From NCBI RefSeq assembly GCF_008040165.1, contig NZ_VRUR01000001.1:1693349-1757348 (forward strand): 64,000 nt of DNA, given 5' to 3'. The notes under the pieces were generated by a model. The model did not search any database, was not told where the DNA came from, and was given only the letters and a program-made list of their open reading frames with translations. This document shows, in pieces, positions 16,090 through 24,660 of the stretch. This DNA comes from Flagellimonas hymeniacidonis. GTDB lineage: Bacteria > Bacteroidota > Bacteroidia > Flavobacteriales > Flavobacteriaceae. Positions within the stretch are counted from its first letter, which is position 1. Every line of letters begins with the position of its first letter. The translations under genes and the position numbers were made by a program.

Positions 16090-18210
16090 ATGGCAATATT
16101 AGAGAATATTAGAAAACGAACAACGGTACTGATTTTAATTATCGGTATGGCTTTGTTTGCCTTTGTAATATCTGGAGTGTTTACCAGCAACGATTTTGCA
16201 GGGAACAAAGTAGGTTCTGCTGTGGCAGAAATAAATGGGGAAAATGTTTCCATTGATGATTTTAGAAAAGAGGTAGAGAATGCCTCAAGAAGATTTGGCC
16301 CAAACCTATCCTCAACGCAGTTGGTAAACCAGGTGTACGATCAGGAAGTAAGAAAAGCGATACTAGGGCAACAATTTGAAGACTTGGGGATCGATGTGGA
16401 GAGCGATCAAATTATAGAGTTTGTAAAAACCTCTGGGTACGCACAAATTCCAGATTTTCAGGATGAAAATGGTTTTTTCAATGCAGAGATTTTTAAAAAC
16501 GCCATTGCAGACTGGAAAGCTAACGACCCTTTACGTTATGATGCCTGGTTGCAAGATGAGAAAACGATAATTCAATCTGCAAAGGAACGCATGTATTTTA
16601 ACCTAATTAAAGGAGGAGTAGGAGCTACACTTTCTGAAGGTGCTTTCGATTATAAAATGGCAAATGAAAAAGTGGATATTCAATATGTGCGTGTGCCTTA
16701 TAACACCGTTGCAGATAGCACTATCCAAGTTTCCAAAAGCGAGATACAAGCATATATAAACGAACATCAAGACGATTACAAGCAAGAGAAGTCCAGAGAT
16801 ATTCGCTTTGTGTATTTTGAAGAAAAAGCGTCCTTGGAAGATGAAAACGCAATAAAAGATGCAGTGACTGCCCTTTTAAACGATACGGTCGAGTATTCAG
16901 AAGAAAACGATACAACCGACACTATTCCTGGTTTTAGAAACACAAATGATATGGCAGCTTTCTTGGATAGAAATTCAGATGCCAAGTTCGATACCATATT
17001 CAAAGCCAAAAAGGATTTACCGGCCATAGCTGCAGATACTTTAATGACGTTGCAGGTAGGGGAGCTATACGGACCATATCGTGATGGGGATTTCTTCAAA
17101 GTTTCCAAAATGATGGATAGAAAGGCGAACGGAACCGTAAAGGCGAGCCATATTTTGTTTACTTGGGAAGGTGCAGAGCGTGCCAATCCAAGCATTACAA
17201 GAACAAAGGAAGAAGCAGAAGCCAAAGCCAAGGAAATTTTAGCTGAAGCGAAAAAAGAAGATGCTGTGTTTACAACATTGGCTCGTGATAATTCAGATGG
17301 ACCTTCTGCACCAAGAGGTGGAGATTTAGGATATTTCCAAGAAGGAGTTATGGCCGATGCTTTTAACGATTTTTGTTTTTCAAATAGCGTTGGAACAATT
17401 GACTTGATTGAAACACAGTTTGGTTTTCACGTCATTAAAATAGATGATAAACAAGATATTGTTCAGATAGCGACGCTTTCAAGAGAAGTTGAACCGTCTG
17501 AAGAAACCATAAATACCTTGTTTACGGATGCGACTAAATTTGAAATGTCAGCTATCGATGCAGAACCAGAAAACTTTGGTGATATTGCAAAGGAAGCCAG
17601 TTACACCATAAGACCTGTAAATAAGATAAAGGAGATGGATGAAAATCTTCCAGGTCTTTCAGCACAGCGTGGTGTTGTACAATGGGCTTTTAATGAAGAT
17701 ACCAAAGTAGGGGATATTAAGCGATTCAACATTAATAACGGATATGCAGTAGTGCAGCTTACAAAAAAATACAAAGAAGGTTTGATGACACCAGAGGATG
17801 CTTCCTCAAGTGCGTTGCCTAAGATTAGAAAGGAACGTAAGGCCCAACAAATTATTAGTGCAAATCAAGGAAAATCTTTGGAAGATTTTGCAAAGGATAA
17901 TAATGTGACCCAATCCAATGCATCCGCGTTGACCATGAAATCTCCTACCATTCCAGGAGCTGGTAGAGAGCCTTTGGTTGTAGGAACAGCATTTGCATTG
18001 GCTCAAGATGCCACTTCCACCTTGATTGAAGGTGAAACGGGAGTGTTTATGCTAAAGGTTATTAAAAAGGAAGAGGCACCCAAGGTGGAAAACTTTAGTA
18101 CCTATGCCAATACCTTAAAAGCAAATGCATCCAACAGAGTAAATAGCGCAGTCTATAATGCTTTAAAAGACGGTTCTGAAATTGAGGACAAGCGTGCTAC
18201 TTTTTATTAG
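16090..18210 (+). CDS. PpiD/SurA-like periplasmic peptidyl-prolyl isomerase
   Basis: A 706-residue membrane-anchored foldase. A single N-terminal helix (VLILIIGMALFAFVISGVF, residues 13-31) precedes the SurA_N-type chaperone region (AEINGENVSIDDFRKEVE). A parvulin rotamase domain lies near 340-460 (VKASHILFTW, GGDLGYFQEGVM, FGFHVIKI). The C-terminal part is a long helical chaperone region. It assists folding of outer membrane proteins in the periplasm. TATTTTCG at 16050-16057, one mismatch from TAnnTTTG, may be its own -7 element. A strong terminator follows, closing this gene run. Confidence 0.88.
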   Translation: MAILENIRKRTTVLILIIGMALFAFVISGVFTSNDFAGNKVGSAVAEINGENVSIDDFRKEVENASRRFGPNLSSTQLVNQVYDQEVRKAILGQQFEDLGIDVESDQIIEFVKTSGYAQIPDFQDENGFFNAEIFKNAIADWKANDPLRYDAWLQDEKTIIQSAKERMYFNLIKGGVGATLSEGAFDYKMANEKVDIQYVRVPYNTVADSTIQVSKSEIQAYINEHQDDYKQEKSRDIRFVYFEEKASLEDENAIKDAVTALLNDTVEYSEENDTTDTIPGFRNTNDMAAFLDRNSDAKFDTIFKAKKDLPAIAADTLMTLQVGELYGPYRDGDFFKVSKMMDRKANGTVKASHILFTWEGAERANPSITRTKEEAEAKAKEILAEAKKEDAVFTTLARDNSDGPSAPRGGDLGYFQEGVMADAFNDFCFSNSVGTIDLIETQFGFHVIKIDDKQDIVQIATLSREVEPSEETINTLFTDATKFEMSAIDAEPENFGDIAKEASYTIRPVNKIKEMDENLPGLSAQRGVVQWAFNEDTKVGDIKRFNINNGYAVVQLTKKYKEGLMTPEDASSSALPKIRKERKAQQIISANQGKSLEDFAKDNNVTQSNASALTMKSPTIPGAGREPLVVGTAFALAQDATSTLIEGETGVFMLKVIKKEEAPKVENFSTYANTLKANASNRVNSAVYNALKDGSEIEDKRATFY

Positions 18211-18232
18211 CACAGTAATTTAAGAACAACCG

Positions 18233-18260
18233 AAAGGTCTCCAGAAGGAGACCTTTTTTT
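18233..18260 (+). terminator. Intrinsic terminator after the PpiD-like gene
   Basis: Ten-base arms AAAGGTCTCC and GGAGACCTTT close a four-base AGAA loop and run into seven T residues. It sits 22 bases after the stop codon. Confidence 0.92.
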
Positions 18261-18362
18261 ATGGACTTAAGGATAAAATTCGTTGGTCTATTCAGAATCA
18301 GGTCGCCTAAAAATGAACAACCCAAATTCTCATCAAAAGCTAAAATTTGAAAGTTAAAGTTG

Positions 18363-19481
18363 TCAATTATTATTGATTGCCTTCTGCGCTAAAGCATATA
18401 GTTTTAGCAATTGTTTTTTCTGATTATAGTTTTCTTCCACATGCTTACGTCCTTTATGCCCCATTTCTTTAGCGTTATTGGCGTCTTCAAATATTTTTAT
18501 GATGTAATTTGCCATGGCATCTATATCGGTCTCTTCTACCAAAAATCCAGTTTTTTCGTGAAGTACAAGATTCTTTATGCCTCCGTGAAGGGAACTTACA
18601 ACGGGAAGTCCAGAAGCACTTGCTTCTGCGATGCTCACAGGAGACCCTTCCATATCCCCATTGGGAGCAGTAATTGAGTGTTGAACAAATGCAGTTGAAG
18701 CTTTCATTAGGTCGGAAATTCTGTTTTGCTCCAAAACTCCGGTAAAAATAACTGATTTATGTATTTTGAGTTCTTTTACAAGCTGTTCACAATCATCATA
18801 AAGACCAGTTTTTTTTCCAACCATAGTAAGGGTGGCCTTTGGAAATTTTTGCAAGACTTTGTGGAATGCCTTAATAGTATATAACGGTCCTTTTTTTGCT
18901 GTAAAACGCCCTACTGCAAGAAGTCTTTTTTCTTTGTGCGGGTTCTTATTTGGACGGAATTTTAGAGTGTCAACCCCACATGGGATTACCCTAATTTTAG
19001 AAGACGTCGCACCAATAGCAATCAGGTTTTTTTTCATTTCTTCCGAAACCGCTATTATAAATGAAGCGTAAGCAAATAATTTTTGATATTTTTTTCTGTA
19101 TTCACGTAGGAGTTTTTTATCCGATGCATCATGACCATGAAAGATTACAAGTAAAGGAATATTGAGTGTTTTACAAGGAGGAACCATATGGGAGGCAGAC
19201 AACCCGTAATTGGCTAGCACCACATCTACCTTATTTTCTTTGAGATGTCTTTTTACTCCATAATTACTGAAAAAGTTGTTTCTTCCAAGGAAGATTTTCA
19301 AAATTTTATGCGCCATCCAAAAAAGTTGTGGATTAAGCAGAGATCCGTCCTCCTTTCTTTCTGGAAATCGTCCACCATAAATAGAAAATACATTTGAAAG
19401 TTCTGATAGGATTTTGATTTGGGCACGGATAAAAGTTTCGGAATAAGCATGTTTTTGAGAACGGGTAATACAAATTCGCAT
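18363..19481 (-). CDS. Family 4 glycosyltransferase (GT-B)
   Basis: A 372-residue retaining GT-B transferase. The N-terminal half carries acceptor-side motifs (VVLANYGLSASHM, LLVIFHGHDAS). The C-terminal half has the GT4 donor site: RLLAVGRFTAKKGPLYTIKA, FTGVLEQNRISDLM, then the EX7E-type segment EGSPVSIAEASASGLPVVSS. It is most like exopolysaccharide or colanic-acid-type transferases that begin with a search-and-bind helix (SETFIRAQIKIL). It is isolated, with no other polysaccharide genes adjacent. The 99 bases after it and the 219 bases before it show no gene. Confidence 0.88.
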   Translation of the reverse strand: MRICITRSQKHAYSETFIRAQIKILSELSNVFSIYGGRFPERKEDGSLLNPQLFWMAHKILKIFLGRNNFFSNYGVKRHLKENKVDVVLANYGLSASHMVPPCKTLNIPLLVIFHGHDASDKKLLREYRKKYQKLFAYASFIIAVSEEMKKNLIAIGATSSKIRVIPCGVDTLKFRPNKNPHKEKRLLAVGRFTAKKGPLYTIKAFHKVLQKFPKATLTMVGKKTGLYDDCEQLVKELKIHKSVIFTGVLEQNRISDLMKASTAFVQHSITAPNGDMEGSPVSIAEASASGLPVVSSLHGGIKNLVLHEKTGFLVEETDIDAMANYIIKIFEDANNAKEMGHKGRKHVEENYNQKKQLLKLYALAQKAINNN

Positions 19482-19700
19482 TTGGGACCAATTTTTAATC
19501 GTAAGCGTAGGATAGTCAACACTATTTTAGCATTGATGCTTTTAAAAATAGAAGTAAACAAGGGTGGGATTCTTATCTAATTGACGAAAGGGTTATTTGG
19601 ATATATGGAACAGCAGCTTGCCTCGACTTGTTGTAAAATATTTGGTATAGCAACTTTTTCCATTCTAAGAACGGAGCTGTTTTTTTAGTAGGGGAAGGAG

Positions 19701-20288
19701 TTAATCTTGTTTTTCAGTCTCTTTTTTGGCTTTAACGAGCTCTTTTATAGGAATGCCATCAATTAAAACATCCTTCAACACGGCGTCACCATTTTTTATG
19801 CTTACTAATGCATAGGTGACACTAGTTGTATCACGCAGTGATTCTGTGTAGCTTAATTCTGCGTCATAGGCTTTTGACTCTTCCATGTAAAATCGGTCAA
19901 AAGGATACTCAATAGTCAATTCTGAAGTCTCATAGGAGGTTACAAAACTAACCTCCGCCTTTACAAAATCTTCATTCTCGTTTATTTTTTCTTTTGAAAT
20001 GGACTTTATTTTGGCAAAACCCTCTTTGTCTTTGATAAGAGAAACATAAATATCCTCTCCACGAACCCAATCATGTTCCTTTGGGATTTCTACAGTAGTC
20101 TCATCATAACGTAAAACAATATACTTACCTCTAAAGGGATCACTGGGATCAATGGGAGCCGTTTTAAATTTAAATTCCTTTCCGTTTTCCAATACCTCTT
20201 CTCTATCCCATATCATTTTGGAAGGCACAGATAATTGAGCTAAAGCAACAAGAATGAATATTGGAAATATAACTTTTTTGCTATTCAT
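19701..20288 (-). CDS. GDYXXLXY-domain protein
   Basis: A 195-residue protein with an N-terminal membrane segment (VIFPIFILVALAQLSVPS). The family signature appears as DPFRGKYIVLRY, a variant of G-D-Y-x-x-L-x-Y with Lys in place of Asp. The rest is a predicted beta-rich extracytoplasmic domain. Its start overlaps the end of the DUF2157 gene by eight bases. These two families are repeatedly found together, so they probably form one membrane complex. The function is not known. Confidence 0.78.
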   Translation of the reverse strand: MNSKKVIFPIFILVALAQLSVPSKMIWDREEVLENGKEFKFKTAPIDPSDPFRGKYIVLRYDETTVEIPKEHDWVRGEDIYVSLIKDKEGFAKIKSISKEKINENEDFVKAEVSFVTSYETSELTIEYPFDRFYMEESKAYDAELSYTESLRDTTSVTYALVSIKNGDAVLKDVLIDGIPIKELVKAKKETEKQD

Positions 20289-21564
20289 TTATCTTTCTTT
20301 TTTTAAGCATCCAGTAGTTTGCAACAAAGAAACCTGCTCCTACCAATACGAACAACATTCCTCGGATAACAAAACTCAAATCGGTATCAAAGAACCTACA
20401 GATAACCAGCACAGCAATAATGGACAGGCCAAAGTTTAATATACCGAGATGATTCTGTCTTGCACCATTTCTAATGGTGAGAATACCAATTCCGAGAACA
20501 TACAGGTTGATGAGTATTACAGCAAACGAAAAGTAAATCCCAATAATAAAGGTTATCGCAAATACTATAAACATTGGTGCCAGTGGTTTTATATCTTCAA
20601 TGGATTTGTTTTTTTGGTACAGATAAAACATCCAACCGGCCAATACTGTTATAAGTATAGACGCTATAAATTCGGGTGCTATAATAACCTCTTTGAATAT
20701 GTATTTATGTCTTCTTAAATCTTCCCAAACCCCATCAAAACTTAAGGTTATTAGCAATACAACCATACCAAGGCTACCTAGCAGTCGATAACCATTGCTC
20801 CTGGTTTTCTGTTTGGCAAAAAAGTCTAGATTCCCAATCAAATAGAAAAATCCAAAAAGACTGAAATAGGCAAGTAGCATTAATTCCTCTTCCTTATCGG
20901 TAAGTGTACCCAATACAATTAGCACAGATAAAGGAATGACCCAATTATGAAAGGTCATGAAATTGCTTTTAGGTTTTTTCTTGAATAACTGATAATAATG
21001 TGGTAAGGATGCCAAGAGTAACAACCAATAGAGATAGGATTCTTTTGAAGGATAGGACCAATAACTTGTTTCGCACGCATAATAGGTTATACCTATAATA
21101 TAGAATAGGGAGGTAAAAGAGGAGTTCATTATGTATACTATAGGAAGACAGAGTAACATCCATATGAGTATGAATGAATCTAGATTACCAGGGATATTAT
21201 AAATTTGACTTATTAATGATATGCTGGCACCAATAGCAAAAAACAAAAAAGCAGACGTACTCTCTTTCCAAGCTATACTATCATTTTTTTTAAGAAGTGC
21301 GTAGCCACAAAGTACTTGCCCGACTATAAGAGGTAAAAACGCAAAAAACGTTTTTGTTGTCCTTGACAGCTCGTCCCAATTATGGGCCAATATTAGAATA
21401 ATGCCCAGACCTACTAAAACGGCACCCAATATTCCAAAAACAATAAAAAGCCGATTTACAGAAGTGTCTCCTTTACTTTTATAGTAGGTTTTGATTTTTT
21501 CCGCTGTGTCTTCGGTAATAATACCGGCCTCAATAAGGTCCGGTAAATCCTTAAGGATACTCAT
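20281..21564 (-). CDS. DUF2157 multi-pass membrane protein
   Basis: A 427-residue protein. The cytoplasmic N-terminus is a short helical DUF2157 head (LIEAGIITEDTAEKIKTYYK). About eleven or twelve transmembrane helices follow, including LFIVFGILGAVLVGLGIILI and FFAFLPLIVGQVLCGYALL. An AGGA-like sequence (CAGGAA) sits just before the ATG, an unusually recognisable ribosome-binding site for this genome. It overlaps the downstream GDYXXLXY gene and is surely cotranscribed with it. Biochemical function is unknown. Confidence 0.8.
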   Translation of the reverse strand: MSILKDLPDLIEAGIITEDTAEKIKTYYKSKGDTSVNRLFIVFGILGAVLVGLGIILILAHNWDELSRTTKTFFAFLPLIVGQVLCGYALLKKNDSIAWKESTSAFLFFAIGASISLISQIYNIPGNLDSFILIWMLLCLPIVYIMNSSFTSLFYIIGITYYACETSYWSYPSKESYLYWLLLLASLPHYYQLFKKKPKSNFMTFHNWVIPLSVLIVLGTLTDKEEELMLLAYFSLFGFFYLIGNLDFFAKQKTRSNGYRLLGSLGMVVLLITLSFDGVWEDLRRHKYIFKEVIIAPEFIASILITVLAGWMFYLYQKNKSIEDIKPLAPMFIVFAITFIIGIYFSFAVILINLYVLGIGILTIRNGARQNHLGILNFGLSIIAVLVICRFFDTDLSFVIRGMLFVLVGAGFFVANYWMLKKRKINE

Positions 21565-21775
21565 TTCCTGTTTTGGTTTGAATGCTTCACCGTCATATCA
21601 CATAAAATATAGGTATGTGGATAATCTAATATGTCAGCCTTTTCTACTGAAATATACTAAAAACTAAGCCATTTTTAAACCTTCATATTTGACTGCTAGT
21701 ACTTTTGAGTGGATAAACAGGATGAATTCTACAATAGCTAAAAAACAAGCTCGGAAAAGAAAAAATGGGTTTAAT

Positions 21776-22195
21776 TTATTTGAACTTGGTTCTTTTTAGA
21801 TTATAAAAATGGCTGTCTGTTAATTTGGAAGGCCTTCTATGAAGGTCAAGTCCCAATAATAAAGTATCCTTGCCTTTGAATTCAGCAATTCCCAAAAAGT
21901 ATTTTTTTCTTTCACCTGACCTAAGTTTAGTTATAATAAAGTCAATTTGAATAGGCTCAAAACTTGTAGAGATTTCATAAGTCAATTGGCATTTTTCATT
22001 CTCATAAATGAATTCTTTGCCACCAAAAACTCCTTGTTTTTGCGTAAAAGATACCCATCCGCTTTTATCAAATTCGATAATTATAAGTTCACCTTTAAAA
22101 TCCCATGTCCATTTTCCTATGAAAGCAGTGGATGTTTTTTGAGTAGGCAAGGATAAAAAAGGGACAATAAAAAATAATATTAGTGTGGTTTTCAT
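21776..22195 (-). CDS. Small secreted lipocalin-like hypothetical protein
   Basis: A 139-residue protein with a signal peptide (TLILFFIVPFLSLPTQ). The beta-rich body opens with IGKWTWDFKGELIIIEFDKS, the G-x-W pattern common at the start of lipocalin-like barrels. Alternating strands continue to a basic C-terminus (RTKFK). It is separated from both neighbours by gaps of 80 and 211 bases, so it may be a single-gene unit. The fold suggestion rests only on strand pattern; I do not recognise a named family. Confidence 0.55.
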   Translation of the reverse strand: MKTTLILFFIVPFLSLPTQKTSTAFIGKWTWDFKGELIIIEFDKSGWVSFTQKQGVFGGKEFIYENEKCQLTYEISTSFEPIQIDFIITKLRSGERKKYFLGIAEFKGKDTLLLGLDLHRRPSKLTDSHFYNLKRTKFK

Positions 22196-22275
22196 GACAT
22201 CTTACATTCAAAGAGGATAGACTTCTTAAAGCGTGATGAAAATAAAAGAAACCAAAACGAATAAACGTCATAAAC

Positions 22276-23187
22276 TTATGAAAGGGCCATATGAGTATAT
22301 GGAATAATAGTTTTATATCCTTTGGATTTAAAATAATCAGCGGTTTTCCCATTGCCGGTTACCATAATGAAATCACCCCCCCATGCCCCCAGACTCTTTA
22401 TAGCTCCAGAATAATCTGCAAAAAGCCGAGATTTTATGGGTTGCACCTCTAACACTTGAGATAAAACTTCCTCATGTGTGGTCATCAATGCTTCAAATTC
22501 GGACAATGAATTGGTCGTAATCATTTTTTGCGTAATGCCAGTAATGTCCTGAAGCAACTTAGTGGTATCAAATTCTTTTTTTCTATACGCCGCAATAGCC
22601 TCTTTACTGCTTTGCTTTTGATTTAGATAAACAAAATAGATGGCATCTTTAAATGGAGGATTAAAAGCTACTTCCTCAACCTTGGGAGTACCATTTTCCA
22701 ATTGATATAAAATGGGACTGTTATGTTTTGCACAGGCAATATCATAGCCACTTCCTCCAAAGGCATTCCACAATAGCTGATATGCGTCTACTTTGGCCCA
22801 TTGCGCAATGTTATTTATGAGGGTGGAAGAAGTGCCTAATCCCCACAATCGAGGAAAACCAAGTTTTGTGACCACTTTAAGACCGGTTTGGTTTGGTAAA
22901 AAGTCAGGATTTTGCAATCTAGCTTGCAATAACAATTTCTTCAACGTTTTTGAAATGGCCTGGTCTGAAGATGAAATTTCAACCAAATCTTTTAAAGCAA
23001 AGTTGGCCGCAAACCATTCCACTCCAGTATCGTCTAAACTTACCCATTCCAAGTGTTCAGATGAGGTTGATGTTACCCTTAAGGACTGCCCATATTTAGT
23101 GGGTAATGCCAACCCAAGAGCGCCATCCAATATGGCATACTCTCCTGAGAGCAATAGTTTACCATTACTATAAAAATCCTTTTGCAT
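22276..23187 (-). CDS. GYDIA-family GHMP kinase
   Basis: A 303-residue small-molecule kinase of the GHMP superfamily. GKLLLSGEYAIL (9-20) is motif 1, GLGTSST (116-122) is the Gly/Ser-rich ATP loop (the usual G-L-G-S-S-A-A region), and GSGYDIA (145-151) names the GYDIA family. The C-terminal motif 3 appears as GAWGGDFIMVTG. Its ATG overlaps the stop of the HMG-CoA reductase gene (TAATG), so the two are translationally coupled. This suggests a mevalonate-pathway phosphorylation step, perhaps phosphomevalonate or mevalonate kinase. The family is clear; the substrate is inferred from context. Confidence 0.85.
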   Translation of the reverse strand: MQKDFYSNGKLLLSGEYAILDGALGLALPTKYGQSLRVTSTSSEHLEWVSLDDTGVEWFAANFALKDLVEISSSDQAISKTLKKLLLQARLQNPDFLPNQTGLKVVTKLGFPRLWGLGTSSTLINNIAQWAKVDAYQLLWNAFGGSGYDIACAKHNSPILYQLENGTPKVEEVAFNPPFKDAIYFVYLNQKQSSKEAIAAYRKKEFDTTKLLQDITGITQKMITTNSLSEFEALMTTHEEVLSQVLEVQPIKSRLFADYSGAIKSLGAWGGDFIMVTGNGKTADYFKSKGYKTIIPYTHMALS

Positions 23188-24503
23188 TAGCGTGATTGAA
23201 TCTTTTCTAGCGCTTCCTTAACGGTTGCATTGGTAACTACGTGGTTCTTAAAATAGTCCACTAGCTGTTGTTTTTCGCTTTCCGATGCACCCATTTGATT
23301 GAGCATGTTCAATAAATGCATTTTCATATGCCCTTTCTGTATTCCTGTGGTAACTAAAGACCTAATGGCCGCAAAATTTTGGGCCAAACCGGCAACGGCA
23401 ACAATCTGCATCAATTCTTCGGCTGATGGTTCTTGAAGAATTTCCAAGGCCAATTTTACAAGAGGATGAAGTGAGGTTAACCCACCAACAGTACCCAAGG
23501 AAAGTGGAATCTCAATCCAAAATTTAAAAATGTCATCTTGGATAGTAGCGTGTGTTAAGCTAGAATAACTACCATCCTTGGCAGCATAGGCATGAACTCC
23601 GGCCTCAATGGCTCTAAAATCGTTCCCTGTGGCCAAAATTACGGCATCAATACCGTTCATGATACCCTTGTTATGGGTCACTGCACGATAAGGCTCTGCC
23701 TTGGCAATATCCACGGCCCGTACAATTTTTTGTGCAAATTCATGTGCAGAAATGCCATCTTTAGTTAAAGCATCCACAGTGCAGCTTACCTCGGCGCGTA
23801 CCAAACAGTTGGGTACATAATTGGAAAGAATGCTCATAACCACTTCAATATCTTGCTCCTCAGAAGTAAAAGATTCATAAGTACCTGCCTTCTCCTTCAG
23901 GGTACCTGCAAATTGCTCTAAGCAAGAATTGATAAAGTTAGCTCCCATGGCATCTTTGGTCTCAAAAGTGCAGTGGAGTTGATGATATCCTGCCACTTTT
24001 TCGGACATATCCCTTAACAAGATGTTCTTAATACCTCCACCTCTTTTTTCCATGCTCTTGGTGATGGATGCAGCGTCTTTGTAGAAATCAGGTTTTATTT
24101 CGTTAAAAAAAGCATGCAGTTTTTTTGTATCTCCTTTAAAAATAAAATGGACCTGCCCCACTTTTTCAGTTCCCAAAATTTCTGTCTTAAAACCACCTTT
24201 GTTCAACCAGAACTTGGCTGCTTTACTAGCAGCAGCCACAACAGAACTTTCCTCAATGGCCATAGGAATTGCATAAAGCTTGTTGTTGATTAAAAAGTTG
24301 GGAGCCACTGCAAAAGGGAGGTAGTAGTTGGAAACTGTATTTTCTATGAACTCATCATGCAGTTTTTGGATATCTGTATCCGAATTCCAATAGCGTTCCA
24401 ATAGCTGCTTTGTCTCATTTGGATTTTTAGTAAAATTGGTGGCTATCCAATCAATTTTTTCAGCTTTGGAAAGTTTTGAAAATCCTTCAACAGGAGTGTT
24501 CAT
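23187..24503 (-). CDS. Hydroxymethylglutaryl-CoA reductase, class II
   Basis: A 438-residue enzyme that interconverts HMG-CoA and mevalonate. The substrate-site ENTVSNYYLPFAVAP (54-68) replaces the classical ENVIG-type motif. A catalytic Glu lies near 85 (EESSVVAAAS), the dinucleotide motif is DAMGAN (184-189), Lys is in THNKGIMNG, and the late His motif is QKGHMKMH. Class II enzymes are labelled degradative in databases, but in flavobacteria, which use the mevalonate route, this is the biosynthetic reductase. It heads the two-gene operon with the GYDIA kinase and has a consensus -7 element 20 bases upstream. Confidence 0.92.
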   Translation of the reverse strand: MNTPVEGFSKLSKAEKIDWIATNFTKNPNETKQLLERYWNSDTDIQKLHDEFIENTVSNYYLPFAVAPNFLINNKLYAIPMAIEESSVVAAASKAAKFWLNKGGFKTEILGTEKVGQVHFIFKGDTKKLHAFFNEIKPDFYKDAASITKSMEKRGGGIKNILLRDMSEKVAGYHQLHCTFETKDAMGANFINSCLEQFAGTLKEKAGTYESFTSEEQDIEVVMSILSNYVPNCLVRAEVSCTVDALTKDGISAHEFAQKIVRAVDIAKAEPYRAVTHNKGIMNGIDAVILATGNDFRAIEAGVHAYAAKDGSYSSLTHATIQDDIFKFWIEIPLSLGTVGGLTSLHPLVKLALEILQEPSAEELMQIVAVAGLAQNFAAIRSLVTTGIQKGHMKMHLLNMLNQMGASESEKQQLVDYFKNHVVTNATVKEALEKIQSR

Positions 24504-24522
24504 AGTGCTTGGTTAAAGGGTT

Positions 24523-24530
24523 CAAATATA
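24523..24530 (-). promoter_or_regulatory. -7 promoter element of the HMG-CoA reductase operon
   Basis: The minus strand reads TATATTTG, an exact match to TAnnTTTG, 20 bases upstream of the start codon. No clear TTTG -33 element is seen at the standard distance. Transcription would start about 12-16 bases before the ATG. Confidence 0.5.
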
Positions 24531-24580
24531 AGGATAATGCAACTTTTGGCTATTTTTCTGCCTTATCCTAGCTCAATTCT

Positions 24581-24596
24581 TGTTACAATTGTAACA
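24581..24596. promoter_or_regulatory. 16-bp perfect palindrome, candidate operator
   Basis: TGTTACAATTGTAACA is a perfect inverted repeat in the 157-base divergent gap between the HMG-CoA reductase operon and the DPP-IV-like peptidase gene. It lies 51 bases upstream of the left -7 element and 30 bases before the candidate right one. It has no T run and no loop, so it fits a dimeric repressor or activator site better than a terminator. The regulator is unknown. Confidence 0.5.
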
Positions 24597-24625
24597 CCAA
24601 AGTTTAGATTTTGGATAAATATTAG

Positions 24626-24633
24626 TAAACTTG
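24626..24633 (+). promoter_or_regulatory. Candidate -7 element of the S9 peptidase gene
   Basis: TAAACTTG differs from TAnnTTTG at one base and ends 27 bases before ATG 24661. The same octamer precedes the nuclease gene at 37.6 kb. Pattern evidence only. Confidence 0.3.
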
Positions 24634-24660
24634 ACAGTTTTTAATCAATTTATAACGTTC

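Noticed and set aside
16776..17231. 151-codon frame opposite the PpiD-like gene
   Set aside because: It is fully inside a well-supported gene and its translation lacks any family features.
21721..21798. 25-codon basic frame on the plus strand
   Set aside because: It is short and overlaps the end of the minus-strand secreted-protein gene, with no start signals.
24631..24660. TTG start ten codons upstream in the S9 peptidase gene
   Set aside because: It lies in the candidate -7 element and would spoil the signal peptide; the ATG at 24661 is better.
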